Source: Gammaproteobacteria bacterium
GTDB lineage: Bacteria > Pseudomonadota > Gammaproteobacteria > GRL18
Direction: 5' to 3'
Assembly: GCA_026994225.1 (NCBI GenBank)
Contig: JALWRI010000088.1
Coordinates: forward strand, 63,458-127,457
DNA: 64,000 nt
The notes under the pieces are model-generated. The model made no database searches. It was not told the DNA's origin and saw only the letters and a list, made by a program, of their open reading frames with translations. Of the stretch, positions 50,760 to 60,074 are shown in pieces. The position numbers were made by a program, and so were the translations under genes. The first letter of the stretch is position 1; the number at the start of each line of letters is the position of its first letter.

Positions 50760-53700
50760 ATGATGAAAATAGAAAACATATTTATATCTAATACTTTTAA
50801 ATATTTATTCATATTGTTGATAAGTTTTTCTACTTTTGCAGATGATACCGAGATTTTTTTTGGTGGGTCGCAAACAGAAACAAAAGAAATACAACCTAAT
50901 ATTATGTTTATTATTGATACATCTGGTTCTATGTCGAGTAAGGATAATGGACCGACAAGTCGCTTAGATAGGGTGAAAGAGGCTTTGTATAGTATATTAG
51001 ATAGTGTGAGTAATATTAATCTGGGTTTAATGCGTTTTAATAATCCAGGTGGACCTGTTGTTTATCCGGTAGTAGACATTGATGGTTATGCTTGTGAAGT
51101 AGATGGAGATTGTTCTGCATTAACACCAATGGAATCAACCCGTATCACTGCTAATAATGATGATGCAGAAGAAGCAACTGATACGACCGTTAATTTGTCT
51201 AATACTACCTTAACGTTAGATACAACAAAAACTGTAGGGTTGCACTTTACTAATGTGAATATTCCGCAAGGTGTTACCATTAAAAGTGCGAATATCCGTT
51301 TCACCGCCAATAATAATGATTCTAGTACAACATTGGTTACTATTACGGGTGAATTAGTGGATACGTCTGCAGCATTTACTGCAAGTAAGCAAGATTTATC
51401 AGTACGTAATAAAACGGCTGCATCAGTTAATTGGTCTATTCCTGCATGGGTGGCTAATGTGAGTGATAGTGCGCAAACATCGGAAGATATCACCAGTATT
51501 ATACAAGAAATTGTATCACAATCTGGTTGGTGTGGAGGTAATAATTTATCATTGTTTTTGACCACCACACAAGGCACTCGTATTGCCAAATCTTATGAAG
51601 GATCAGTAGGTGAAGCACCTTTATTATCAATTACTTATGATGCAACTGTTATTCCATCAGGAGCAGGAGGATGCAGCAATGTAACAACAACTAATACTAT
51701 AGCTGCGAACGCAGATGATGCGAGAGAAAAAACAGACAACAAAACGGATAATAATGATAGTTATTTACGTTTTTATAAAAGCAGTAAAACCAAATTAAAT
51801 GCTACTCGCTTTACGGAAGTTAAAATACCTAAGAATGCAACTATTAGTGAAGCATATTTTGAAATGCATATTCAAGATGAAAAGAAAAATGGTTCAGTGG
51901 TAATGAAAATACAAGGAGAAAATACAGGTAATTCAGAAGTATTCAAAACGGGTAGTAGTAATAAAAAGAATATTAGCAGTCGTTCCAAAATAGGTAATAT
52001 AGATTGGACTATACCTGCTAGTGCAAATACTGGAGATATTATTAAAAGTCCTGATATAAGTAGTATTGTACAAACTATTGTTAATAATTCGGGATGGGCT
52101 TCAAATAATGCGATGAGTTTTTTCTTTACCTATCAATCAGGTTCTGGAAAAAAACGTATCACTACCAGGGAGAGTGATCCACTGAATGCGCCTCGACTGG
52201 TTATTAAAGCTCAGGGAAATATCACTTCCGGAATTGCTCTTCCGACTAATAGAGATAGCCTGCGAGGAATTATTGATCAATTTTATCCTACAGGTTGGAC
52301 CCCTATTGTGAGTGTATTGTATGAAGCGGGTTTAGCTTTTCAGGGACAGCCTTTAATGCATGGAGACATTCGAGGAAATCCCGCTAGATCAAGTTATCGG
52401 GTATCACATCCTGCATCTTATACGGGAGGGACCGTGTATCGTCCAGCAGGTTGTACTGATAGCAATTTAAATAGTTCTACATGTACAGGAGAAAAAATAA
52501 ATGGTAATCCTGTGTATATTTCACCTATGGGATTAGTTTCTGAGGGAGGAAATTATGAAACGGTTGATGATCAACAATGTCAGCGTAATTTTATTGTACT
52601 ATTAAGTGATGGTGCGGCAAATTCACCCAATACTGAAACTATTACTGCAATTAAAGCACTAACAGGTGATAGTTATAGTGTTAATGGCTATTGTCAAGAT
52701 AGCTCTGGGAAAGAATGTGGTCCAGAGTTGACTCGCTACTGGTATGATAATGATTTAATGAGTTCGGTACCAGGTAAACAAAATATTGTAACTTATACGA
52801 TTGGGTTATATGAAACTGGATCATGGTATAAAAAGGTAGCAGAGAATGGAGGGGGGAAATTCTTTATAGCTGGTGCTGGAGATGCAGGAGAAATCATGGG
52901 TATTTTTGAGACGATATTGCGTGAAATTATTTCTGTGGATACGACTTTTGTTTCACCAGGTGCTACGGTAAATCAGTTTAATCGTTTAAATCATCGTAAT
53001 GATGTTTTCTTTTCCCTGTTTAAGCCTTCTGAGCGGGTGCAATGGGATGGAAATGTGAAGAAATATAAATTAAAAAATATTAGTACTGATAGTAAAGATA
53101 ATGCTGTTGTAGTGGATGTGAATGATCATCCGGCAGTTGATGAGGATACTGGTTTTTTCTTTGATAATGCACAAAGTTGGTGGTCAAATGTAGTGGATGG
53201 TTCAAGTGTAAACCTGGGCGGGGTTGCAGAAAAAATTCCTGATTCTAATACACGTAAAAGTAGTGGTAAGGTCTGGACGTATTACAATGGTGCAATGCTG
53301 CAAATCCATGAAAATAATAAATCGGTGTTAACTAAAGCAATGTTAGGTATTGCAAGCACTGAATCAGATACTTACCATACTAACGTTTTAAAGTGGATTC
53401 GTGGTGTAGATGTTAAAGATAAGGATGGTGATGGAAATACATCTGAGATTCGTCCTTGGATGTCTGATCCATTACATTCTACACCAGGTTTAATAACGTA
53501 TGGAGGAACGGATGAAAAGCCTGAGTTACGTCTATTTGTGGGTAGTAACGATGGTTATTTTCGCATAATAGATGTATCTAACAGTATGGATGCGAATGGT
53601 ACAGGACAAGAAGTGTTTGCTTTTATGCCAAAATCATTATTACTAAATCAAAATACTTATTACTCTGATTCGGTAGCAGAACATCCTTATGGGGTTGATG

Positions 53701-55028
53701 GTGCTATTACTTTCTGGGTAGAGGATAAGAATGGAGATAAACAAATTGAATCAGCTGATGGAGATCAGGTATTTACCTATTTTGGATTGCGCCGTGGTGG
53801 TAGAAATTATTACGCATTAGATACAACAGATCCTGTAAATAGTAAGGTAAAATGGATAATTGAAGGAGGTACTGGTGATTTTAAAGAACTGGGGGAAAGT
53901 TGGTCTAAGATGCAATTAGCCAAAATTAAATTGGGTAATAGTAAAAAAGATGTATTAATTTTTGCAGCGGGTTATTCTAATGATCAAGATCAAGCCGAAA
54001 CAAGGACAACTGACACAGTTGGTCGTGGTATTTATATCGTTGATGCAAATACAGGGCAACGTTTATGGTATGGTGGTCCGGCAGATAGTGCAGATTCACC
54101 AACCACAACATTTGCAGATATGAAATACAGTATTCCTGCAGATATTACTGTAATTGACACTACCGGAGACGGATTAGCTGATCAAATGTATGTTGGTGAT
54201 ATGGGGGGGCAAATATGGCGTTTTGATATTGCAAATGGTGCATCTTCTTGGAATAGTATGGTTACTGGAAGTGTCATTGCTGAATTTAGTGTAGATAATG
54301 ATAAAAAGAATAATCGCCGTTTCTTTTATCCACCGGATGTAGCTATGTCTGCTTCTAATGGTCAGCGTATTTTAACTATTGCAATAGGATCAGGTTGGCG
54401 TAGTCATCCTTTGGATGATGTAGTAGAGGATCGCTTATATGTACTGAAAAGTATGGATGTGTTTTCAGCACCTATGGAAAATGGTAGTATTACGTATCCT
54501 TCCAAATTAACCGAATTGATGTTGGCCGATGTTAGCAGTGGGATTCCTGTTAGTGGTGATCAAAAAACTTACCTGGATAATAATGGTTGGTATTTACGTA
54601 TGAATAATGGCGGTGTTGTAGGTGAAAAAATTATTTCCAAGGGTATTACATTTAACAATCAAGTCTTGTTTACCAGCTTTATTCCTCAATCAGTATCTAG
54701 TGCTTGTGAAGCGGCACAGGGTGGAGGACGTTTATATATAGTGGATTTAGCAACAGGTAAGGCAACTCTGAAGCTTAATGTTAATGGTTTGAGTGGTATT
54801 AGTGAATTTGGCGAAGATCGCTATATTGATCTTAAACATGGTGGTATTCCCCCTGAACCGGCAATACTCTACCCTGATGGTGATGATGGTCCGGTTGTAT
54901 TGGTGGGTACAGAATCACCCTTAAGCTCTGAACAGTTAGATAGTTTAGCTCCTCCAAATGGAGTGCAATCTACTTACTGGAGAGAATCAGGGGAGTATTG
55001 GAATACAGGAGAAGAATACAGTGATTAA
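50760..55028 (+). CDS. pilY1: Type IV pilus tip adhesin PilY1 with two modules inserted in the VWA domain
   Basis: This 1422-residue secreted protein has a signal peptide ending near STFA-D (residue 27). A von Willebrand A fold starts at 46 with MIDAS residues D53, S55 and S57. The later MIDAS elements, T514 in TGWTP and D617 in LLSDGAAN, lie about 460-560 residues on. Between them are two related modules (about 127-294 and 311-484), each with an AN-DDA-E start, an IP-turn, a W-IPA segment, an I-S-I-Q-IV--SGW segment and an -APRL/-APLL end. The C-terminal PilY1 propeller (about 880-1390) has WMSDPLHSTPGL, VGSNDGYFRIIDV and a Ca-loop-like DTTGDGLADQ. It would act at the pilus tip in adhesion and assembly. 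Confidence 0.93.
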   Translation: MMKIENIFISNTFKYLFILLISFSTFADDTEIFFGGSQTETKEIQPNIMFIIDTSGSMSSKDNGPTSRLDRVKEALYSILDSVSNINLGLMRFNNPGGPVVYPVVDIDGYACEVDGDCSALTPMESTRITANNDDAEEATDTTVNLSNTTLTLDTTKTVGLHFTNVNIPQGVTIKSANIRFTANNNDSSTTLVTITGELVDTSAAFTASKQDLSVRNKTAASVNWSIPAWVANVSDSAQTSEDITSIIQEIVSQSGWCGGNNLSLFLTTTQGTRIAKSYEGSVGEAPLLSITYDATVIPSGAGGCSNVTTTNTIAANADDAREKTDNKTDNNDSYLRFYKSSKTKLNATRFTEVKIPKNATISEAYFEMHIQDEKKNGSVVMKIQGENTGNSEVFKTGSSNKKNISSRSKIGNIDWTIPASANTGDIIKSPDISSIVQTIVNNSGWASNNAMSFFFTYQSGSGKKRITTRESDPLNAPRLVIKAQGNITSGIALPTNRDSLRGIIDQFYPTGWTPIVSVLYEAGLAFQGQPLMHGDIRGNPARSSYRVSHPASYTGGTVYRPAGCTDSNLNSSTCTGEKINGNPVYISPMGLVSEGGNYETVDDQQCQRNFIVLLSDGAANSPNTETITAIKALTGDSYSVNGYCQDSSGKECGPELTRYWYDNDLMSSVPGKQNIVTYTIGLYETGSWYKKVAENGGGKFFIAGAGDAGEIMGIFETILREIISVDTTFVSPGATVNQFNRLNHRNDVFFSLFKPSERVQWDGNVKKYKLKNISTDSKDNAVVVDVNDHPAVDEDTGFFFDNAQSWWSNVVDGSSVNLGGVAEKIPDSNTRKSSGKVWTYYNGAMLQIHENNKSVLTKAMLGIASTESDTYHTNVLKWIRGVDVKDKDGDGNTSEIRPWMSDPLHSTPGLITYGGTDEKPELRLFVGSNDGYFRIIDVSNSMDANGTGQEVFAFMPKSLLLNQNTYYSDSVAEHPYGVDGAITFWVEDKNGDKQIESADGDQVFTYFGLRRGGRNYYALDTTDPVNSKVKWIIEGGTGDFKELGESWSKMQLAKIKLGNSKKDVLIFAAGYSNDQDQAETRTTDTVGRGIYIVDANTGQRLWYGGPADSADSPTTTFADMKYSIPADITVIDTTGDGLADQMYVGDMGGQIWRFDIANGASSWNSMVTGSVIAEFSVDNDKKNNRRFFYPPDVAMSASNGQRILTIAIGSGWRSHPLDDVVEDRLYVLKSMDVFSAPMENGSITYPSKLTELMLADVSSGIPVSGDQKTYLDNNGWYLRMNNGGVVGEKIISKGITFNNQVLFTSFIPQSVSSACEAAQGGGRLYIVDLATGKATLKLNVNGLSGISEFGEDRYIDLKHGGIPPEPAILYPDGDDGPVVLVGTESPLSSEQLDSLAPPNGVQSTYWRESGEYWNTGEEYSD

Positions 55029-55440
55029 AGTGATAGATTTATTTTTTCAGCAAAAACAGCAGGGTTTCACTTTAATAGAAATCATGATAGTGGTAGCCAT
55101 TATTGGTTTACTTGCTGCGATTGCATATCCTTCATACACGGATAATGTGCGTAAGGGGAGGCGTACTGATGCAACAGCTTCATTAACCGATGCAGCACAG
55201 CGGATGGAACGCTGTTATATCAGTAGTAATACCTATACAGGTTGTGCGCCGGCAAGTTATGAATCCCCAGAAGGATTTTATGATATTAGTTTTGCAACCA
55301 CTGCAACGACATATCTTATAACAGCAACAGCTAAAGGTGCGCAAAGTAGTGATAATAAATGTGATACCTTTACTTTAAGTAATACGGGATTGCAAGGTTC
55401 AACTGGTTCGGCTACGGCTGCAATTTGTTGGGGAGGATAG
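55021..55440 (+). CDS. pilE: Type IV minor pilin PilE
   Basis: This is 139 residues from the GTG at 55021, with AGGAGA about 9 bp upstream inside pilY1. The longest frame starts earlier within pilY1 but would give an improbable leader. The prepilin leader ends QQG before FTLIEIMIVVAIIGLLAAIAYPSY, and the middle has DATASLTDAAQRMERCYISSNTYTGC, typical of the PilE of fimT-pilE clusters. Two cysteine pairs are available for disulfides. It overlaps the pilY1 stop by 8 bp and closes the operon. Confidence 0.92.
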   Translation: MIKVIDLFFQQKQQGFTLIEIMIVVAIIGLLAAIAYPSYTDNVRKGRRTDATASLTDAAQRMERCYISSNTYTGCAPASYESPEGFYDISFATTATTYLITATAKGAQSSDNKCDTFTLSNTGLQGSTGSATAAICWGG

Positions 55441-55504
55441 AGGTTCGATTAATATTAAAATTTATACCTTTTTTAAATTATGCTATCCTGTTCCTGGCGG
55501 AAAA

Positions 55505-56275
55505 TCACTTTCCTGGTTCATACTTACTTAAAGTATGCCGTCCTCTGTCGGGATCCTTTTTTTGCAATGGATGGATCAATAAAGGTATGAGTTCAGATAA
55601 TGTCTGTACAATGTAATGCGGTCTATGGGGTATTTCTTTGGGCCAGGCTTTTGGGTTAGTATGGTGGTTTACCCAAATACTGGCAGTTTGGAGAGTGTGG
55701 ACGCTATCAATATCTAAATACGGATCATCACCAATATGTATGCAATATTTGGGTAAAGTTTTAGCTTTTTTATAGGCTTGCAAATAAATATCGGGGTTAG
55801 GTTTTGCTACACCGGCTTGGGTAGGAGATAAAGAAAAATCAAAATATTTATCAAGACCTATCGTCTTAATGCAAGCATTACCATTAGTGATAGCGATGAG
55901 TGTGTAGTGTTTTTTTAATATCTCTAATACCTCTATGGTATCAGGATAAAAAGTGACCTGATTACGTGCTTTAATAAATATCTCAAATCCTTTTTCAACA
56001 AGCTGATGAGAATAGTGAAATTGTTTTGCTAATAGAGAAAGAGAATATTTACGTAGCCAAGTTAAATCCTGTGCAGGTATTGGATGCTGCTGTTTTATTT
56101 TTTTACGTAATTGATAATAATCTTGTATGGAATAAGATTGTGTAATGCAAGGATAATATTGTTGCAGCCACTGATAAAGGGTATCTTCTGCTCTAAGAAT
56201 AGTGGGCATACCTGGCCATAAGGTATCATCTAGGTCAAAAGAAATAAGGTGTCTATCAGTAAATAAAGAAGACAT
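55505..56275 (-). CDS. HAD-superfamily phosphatase, YigB-like
   Basis: This is 256 residues from the ATG at 56275; an in-frame GTG at 56290 would add five residues. HAD motifs are all present: motif I FDLDDTLW (nucleophile D14, D16), motif II AITNGNA, the lysine in GVAKPNPDIY, and motif IV HIGDDPYLDID. The cap insertion and TNGNA form match the YigB group, which includes phosphatases acting on a riboflavin precursor and FMN, so that substrate is possible but unproven. No Shine-Dalgarno sequence is obvious. It lies 31 bp after tRNA-Asp on the same strand with no terminator between. Confidence 0.88.
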   Translation of the reverse strand: MSSLFTDRHLISFDLDDTLWPGMPTILRAEDTLYQWLQQYYPCITQSYSIQDYYQLRKKIKQQHPIPAQDLTWLRKYSLSLLAKQFHYSHQLVEKGFEIFIKARNQVTFYPDTIEVLEILKKHYTLIAITNGNACIKTIGLDKYFDFSLSPTQAGVAKPNPDIYLQAYKKAKTLPKYCIHIGDDPYLDIDSVHTLQTASIWVNHHTNPKAWPKEIPHRPHYIVQTLSELIPLLIHPLQKKDPDRGRHTLSKYEPGK

Positions 56276-56306
56276 GCAAGTATAGAACACTAATGGCTAG
56301 AAAATG

Positions 56307-56383
56307 TGGCGGAGCGGACGGGACTCGAACCCGCGACCCCCGGCGTGACAGGCCGGTATTCTAACCAACTGAACTACCGCTCC
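56307..56383 (-). tRNA. tRNA-Asp (anticodon GTC)
   Basis: On the minus strand the 77-nt sequence has acceptor stem GGAGCGG/CCGCTCC, D-arm TAGTTCAGTTGGTTAGAATA, anticodon loop CTGTCAC (anticodon GTC), T-arm CGGGTTCGAGTCCCG, and encoded CCA. It is nearly identical to E. coli tRNA-Asp, differing mainly in one anticodon-stem pair. Confidence 0.99.
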
Positions 56384-56395
56384 AAAAGAGCGCAA

Positions 56396-56424
56396 ATTAT
56401 AACAAAATTATCTTTATTTGACCA
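56396..56424 (-). promoter_or_regulatory. Sigma70 promoter for tRNA-Asp
   Basis: On the minus strand TGGTCA (-35) and a perfect TATAAT (-10) are separated by 17 bp, and the -10 lies 12 bp before the mature tRNA 5' end. The discriminator is followed by GCGCTC, a GC-rich stretch of the kind linked to stringent control of stable RNA promoters. It may also serve the HAD gene downstream of the tRNA. Confidence 0.7.
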
Positions 56425-56569
56425 GTACTATTTATAGAAAAAATAAGAATTATTCTAATGATCAAAAATTCCTTATAATTTTCTTGGGATGCTTTGTTTA
56501 ACGTTCTAAGAATATGCTATGCTATGGCTATTATCTGTTTATTTTTACCTAAAAAGGAAGGGTTACGCT

Positions 56570-57193
56570 GTGTTGGAAATGATTACTGCTGGTGGTTGGG
56601 TTATGATCCCCATTTTATTGTGTTCTGTCATTGCTTTGACTATTATTTTGGAACGTTTTATTGCCTTGCGAGGAAATCGTATCGCACCTAAAAAATTACT
56701 TTCAGAGATATGGCAATTACATAAAAGTAATCAATTAACGAATGAAGCCATTCAGCGTATTGCTAAAGAATCGCCATTAGGACGAGTGTTAGCGGCTGGA
56801 TTAATTAATATGCACCATGATAGAGAAGTGATGAAAGAAAGTATCGAGGAGATGGGAAGGCAAGTTGTGCATGATTTAGAACGTTTTCTTAATGCCTTGG
56901 GAACGATTGCAGCAATATCTCCTTTATTAGGTTTGTTAGGAACGGTATTAGGTATGATTAAGGTTTTTGCAGTGATTACCGAAGTAGGTGTGGGTAATCC
57001 AGGGGTATTGGCAGGTGGTATTTCTGAGGCATTAGTTACCACAGCAGCAGGTTTAACCGTAGCCATCCCCGCATTGATATTTCATCGTTATTTTATGCGT
57101 AGAATTGATGATTTAGTCGTTAAAATGGAAGAACAAGCGGTAAAATTAGTGGAAGTCATTCATGGTAAGCGTGAACAAACCGAGGAGTTATAG
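56570..57193 (+). CDS. exbB: ExbB/TolQ-family proton channel protein
   Basis: This is 207 residues from the GTG at 56570, with AAGGAAGG upstream. The frame is open to 56519, but those 17 codons are unlike ExbB. Three helices (about 10-32, 110-135, 150-175) carry the MotA/TolQ pattern GLLGTVLGMIKVF and the GGISEALVTTAAGLTVAIPALI helix. With ExbD it uses the proton-motive force to energise TonB. Position before lpxK favours ExbB over TolQ, since no tolA, tolB or pal is present. The TonB-dependent receptor at 15-17 kb is a plausible client. Confidence 0.91.
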   Translation: MLEMITAGGWVMIPILLCSVIALTIILERFIALRGNRIAPKKLLSEIWQLHKSNQLTNEAIQRIAKESPLGRVLAAGLINMHHDREVMKESIEEMGRQVVHDLERFLNALGTIAAISPLLGLLGTVLGMIKVFAVITEVGVGNPGVLAGGISEALVTTAAGLTVAIPALIFHRYFMRRIDDLVVKMEEQAVKLVEVIHGKREQTEEL

Positions 57194-57195
57194 TT

Positions 57196-57609
57196 GTGAA
57201 TTTACGTTCTCGTCGTACAGAAGATTTATCACTTAATGTTACCCCTTTAATTGATGTGGTATTTCTGTTACTCATCTTTTTTATGATTACTACGACTTTT
57301 GATCATGAATCAGAGCTTAAAATTGAGTTACCTGAGGCAAAAGGAAAAGTTGATCAGCAAAAGAAAGATAAAATCTCTATTGTGATTGATGCCTCAGGGA
57401 AATTTACAGTAGAGGGTAAAGAAGTAGTAAATACCCATGCAGAAACATTAAAACGGGTGTTACATAAAGTAGCAGGAGATCAAGAAAATCCACGCATTAT
57501 TATTAGTGGGGATAAAGCTGCACCGCATCAATCTATTATGACAGCTATGAGTGCGGCACAGCAATTAGGTTTTACCCGTCTTACCTTTGCTGCAATACAA
57601 CCGCAATAA
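57196..57609 (+). CDS. exbD: ExbD/TolR-family proton channel protein
   Basis: This 137-residue protein has a short cytoplasmic start, one helix (about 15-35) with the proton-carrying Asp in LNVTPLIDVVFLLLIFFMI, and a periplasmic domain with LPEAKGK and IIISGDKAAPHQ. The start is GTG with a GAGGAG upstream, 2 bp after exbB. It forms the ExbB-ExbD motor. lpxK starts 19 bp after its stop. Confidence 0.93.
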   Translation: MNLRSRRTEDLSLNVTPLIDVVFLLLIFFMITTTFDHESELKIELPEAKGKVDQQKKDKISIVIDASGKFTVEGKEVVNTHAETLKRVLHKVAGDQENPRIIISGDKAAPHQSIMTAMSAAQQLGFTRLTFAAIQPQ

Positions 57610-57628
57610 GCTATTTATTTATTGTTGT

Positions 57629-58630
57629 ATGAAACGGCTGGAAGAATACTGGTATAGTGATAATTTAGCCGTTTTATTGTTGTTACCGCTTAGTTATTTG
57701 TATTGTACGATAGTACAAATACGACGTTTTTTATATAAAAAAGGTTACCTAAAGAGTCAAGGCTTTCCAGTACCAGTTATTGTTGTGGGAAATATTACCG
57801 TAGGGGGAAGTGGTAAAACTCCCTGTGTCATTTATTTAGCCCGTTATTTACAAGGCTTGGGATACCATCCAGGTATTGTTAGCAGAGGTTATGCTGCAAG
57901 GCAAAAAGCCTCCTTTCCTTATCGTGTTTATCCTCACAGTGAAGTAAATAAAAGTGGTGATGAAGCACTTTTAATAGCAGAACGTAGTGCTTGCCCTGTT
58001 ATGATTGATCCACAACGTACCAGGGCAGTACAAGCCTTAGTGGTAGAGTGTGATGTTGATATTATTATATCCGATGATGGTTTACAACATTATGCTTTAC
58101 AAAGAGATATTGAAATTCATGTTATGGATGCAAAAAAACAATTAGGTAATGGATATTGTTTACCTGCAGGGCCTTTACGTGAACCTGTTGCTCGTTTACA
58201 AGAAACGACATTACAAGTTATCAATGGTAAATTGGAAAATCATCGTGCATTGGATATGAGTCAATATGTTATGCAATTAAAAATATTAAATATTTATTCT
58301 GCTATCCATCCACAAAATTTTCGTACATTAGCCGATTTTCGTAATAAAACAGTTCATGCAGTAACAGCTATTGGACATCCTGAGCGATTTTTTCAACAAT
58401 TACGGGCAGCAGGCATTAATGTTATTGAACATGCATACCGTGATCATCATATTTTTAGCCAAGAAGAAATCATTTTTTCAGATAATTATGATATTTTAAT
58501 GACAGAAAAAGATGCGGTTAAATGTCGATCTTTTATACATCCACAGCATTGGATAGTGGCAGTAGATGCAATATTTGATAGCACGTTTACTCAGCAATTA
58601 CAACGACTTTTAAAGGAGATAAAGTTGTGA
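57629..58630 (+). CDS. lpxK: Tetraacyldisaccharide 4'-kinase LpxK
   Basis: This is 333 residues from the ATG at 57629, starting [20 protein letters not shown] like other LpxK proteins. An in-frame upstream start at 57587 lies within exbD. An N-terminal membrane-associating helix (about 13-28) is followed by the P-loop [13 protein letters not shown], then the SRGYAA and [15 protein letters not shown] motifs. It phosphorylates the lipid A disaccharide at the 4' position. It overlaps the next gene by 4 bp. Confidence 0.96.
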   Translation: MKRLEEYWYSDNLAVLLLLPLSYLYCTIVQIRRFLYKKGYLKSQGFPVPVIVVGNITVGGSGKTPCVIYLARYLQGLGYHPGIVSRGYAARQKASFPYRVYPHSEVNKSGDEALLIAERSACPVMIDPQRTRAVQALVVECDVDIIISDDGLQHYALQRDIEIHVMDAKKQLGNGYCLPAGPLREPVARLQETTLQVINGKLENHRALDMSQYVMQLKILNIYSAIHPQNFRTLADFRNKTVHAVTAIGHPERFFQQLRAAGINVIEHAYRDHHIFSQEEIIFSDNYDILMTEKDAVKCRSFIHPQHWIVAVDAIFDSTFTQQLQRLLKEIKL

Positions 58631-58815
58631 ATACACAATTACTTGAAATACTTGTTTGTCCTATTTGTAAAGGTAGTTTGCTATATCAAAATGAAGAATT
58701 AATTTGTAAGGTAGATAAATTAGCTTATCCTATTCAAGATGATATTCCCGTTATGCTAGAAGATGAAGCAAGAAAATTAACCTCAGAAGAAATAGAGACC
58801 TTAGAAAAAACATAA
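58627..58815 (+). CDS. ycaR: Trm112-family protein YcaR
   Basis: This 62-residue protein starts [17 protein letters not shown] with one CxxC pair and a third Cys in [13 protein letters not shown]. It then has the conserved [14 protein letters not shown] end, close to E. coli YcaR. Trm112-like proteins activate methyltransferases in eukaryotes; the bacterial role is not settled. The GTG start overlaps the lpxK stop by 4 bp, and AAGGAG is upstream. It sits between lpxK and kdsB, its usual place. Confidence 0.95.
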   Translation: MNTQLLEILVCPICKGSLLYQNEELICKVDKLAYPIQDDIPVMLEDEARKLTSEEIETLEKT

Positions 58816-58834
58816 TACAGTACAGGTTATTAGC

Positions 58835-59590
58835 ATGTCATATACCATTGTTATTCCTGCTCGTTATGCGTCTACTCGCTTACCAGGGAAACCCTTGCTG
58901 GATATTGCAGGAAAACCGATGTTGCAGCATGTTTACCTTCTTGCACAGCAAACACAAGCAAATAATATTTGGATTGCATGTGATGATAAAAAGGTACAGC
59001 ATGTTGCAAAACAATTTTCAGATAATGTGATGATGACATCGGTAACACATCGTTCTGGTACAGAACGTTTGTTTGAAGTGATTAATCGCTTACAACTTGA
59101 TGACAATGAAATAGTTGTAAATGTACAAGGTGATGAGCCGTGTTTACCCCCTGCATTAATTGATAAAGTTGCCTATAATTTACAACAGCATAGCAAAGCG
59201 AGTGTCAGTACATTATGTTGTGCCTTACGAGAGCAAAATGATATTTTTAATCCCAATATAGTGAAAGTAGTACGGGATCAACAACAGTATGCATTGTATT
59301 TTAGTCGTGCTGCTGTTCCTTGGTATAGAGAAGGCTTTGATAAAAATAGTATGCAATTCCCTGTTGCAGAAGTCTATTTTCGACATATTGGCTTATATGC
59401 ATATAAAGCAGGTTTAATTCGTGCTTATAAAGATTGGTCAGAAACTACTTTGGAACATATTGAAAAATTGGAACAATTACGTATTTTATATTATGGACAT
59501 AAAATTTATGTAGATAATACTCATTTAGATCCAGGACAAGGGGTTGATACAGAAGAAGATTTATATAAGGCAAGAAAACTATTAAGCTAA
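58835..59590 (+). CDS. kdsB: 3-deoxy-manno-octulosonate cytidylyltransferase
   Basis: This 251-residue nucleotidyltransferase has the N-terminal IPARYASTRLPGKPLLDIAGKPM and the metal-binding VNVQGDEPCLPP. Later it has HIGLYAYKAG, ETTLEHIEKLEQLRILY and DPGQGVDTEEDL. It activates Kdo as CMP-Kdo for the inner core of lipopolysaccharide. It is the last gene of exbB-exbD-lpxK-ycaR-kdsB and is convergent with dksA. Confidence 0.97.
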   Translation: MSYTIVIPARYASTRLPGKPLLDIAGKPMLQHVYLLAQQTQANNIWIACDDKKVQHVAKQFSDNVMMTSVTHRSGTERLFEVINRLQLDDNEIVVNVQGDEPCLPPALIDKVAYNLQQHSKASVSTLCCALREQNDIFNPNIVKVVRDQQQYALYFSRAAVPWYREGFDKNSMQFPVAEVYFRHIGLYAYKAGLIRAYKDWSETTLEHIEKLEQLRILYYGHKIYVDNTHLDPGQGVDTEEDLYKARKLLS

Positions 59591-59591
59591 A

Positions 59592-59618
59592 ACACCTCGC
59601 CTTATTCAGGCGGGGTGT
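59592..59618 (-). terminator. Rho-independent terminator of dksA, possibly bidirectional
   Basis: ACACCTCGCC and GGCGGGGTGT form a 10-bp stem (one G-T pair) around a 7-base loop, placed between the kdsB and dksA stops. On the minus strand the stem is followed by TTTT, so it best fits dksA. On the plus strand there is no T-run, although the strong stem may still help stop kdsB transcription. Confidence 0.8.
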
Positions 59619-59636
59619 AGTAATGCGAGAAAGTAG

Positions 59637-60074
59637 TTATTGTCGCTCCTTAATTTCATCTAATGTTTTACAATCAATACATTGTGTTGCAGTAGGTCTT
59701 GCTTCTAAACGGCGAATACCAATTTCTATTCCACAGGTTTCGCAATATCCATAATCACCACTTTCAATAGCTGCTTTTGCTTCCTCTATTTTTTTAATAA
59801 GTTTACGTTCTCTATCTCGAGTCCGTAACTCTAATGCAAATTCTTCTTCTTGAGAAGCTCTATCATTAGGATCTGGATAATTAGTAACATCATCTTTCAT
59901 ATGATGTATTGTTTTATCCACTTCTTGCATTAAAGTTTGTTTCCAGTTCTCCAGAATTTCCATGAAATGTTGCTGCATTTCCTCACTCATGTATTCTTCA
60001 TTTTCTCCAGCATTATATGGAGCAATATCATTATTGGGAACGGATGCAGTATTATCATTATTCGTTTCTGACAT
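59637..60074 (-). CDS. dksA: RNA polymerase-binding transcription factor DksA
   Basis: This 145-residue protein has the coiled-coil tip DPNDRAS with D68, D71 and A73, which correspond to the key residues of E. coli DksA. The helix EEEFALELRTRDRERKLIKK follows, then the four-cysteine zinc finger C111, C114, C132, C135. DksA works with ppGpp at the RNA polymerase secondary channel to repress stable RNA promoters. The tRNA-Asp promoter 3.6 kb away has the matching GC-rich discriminator. The first 25 residues are variable and acidic. Confidence 0.97.
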   Translation of the reverse strand: MSETNNDNTASVPNNDIAPYNAGENEEYMSEEMQQHFMEILENWKQTLMQEVDKTIHHMKDDVTNYPDPNDRASQEEEFALELRTRDRERKLIKKIEEAKAAIESGDYGYCETCGIEIGIRRLEARPTATQCIDCKTLDEIKERQ

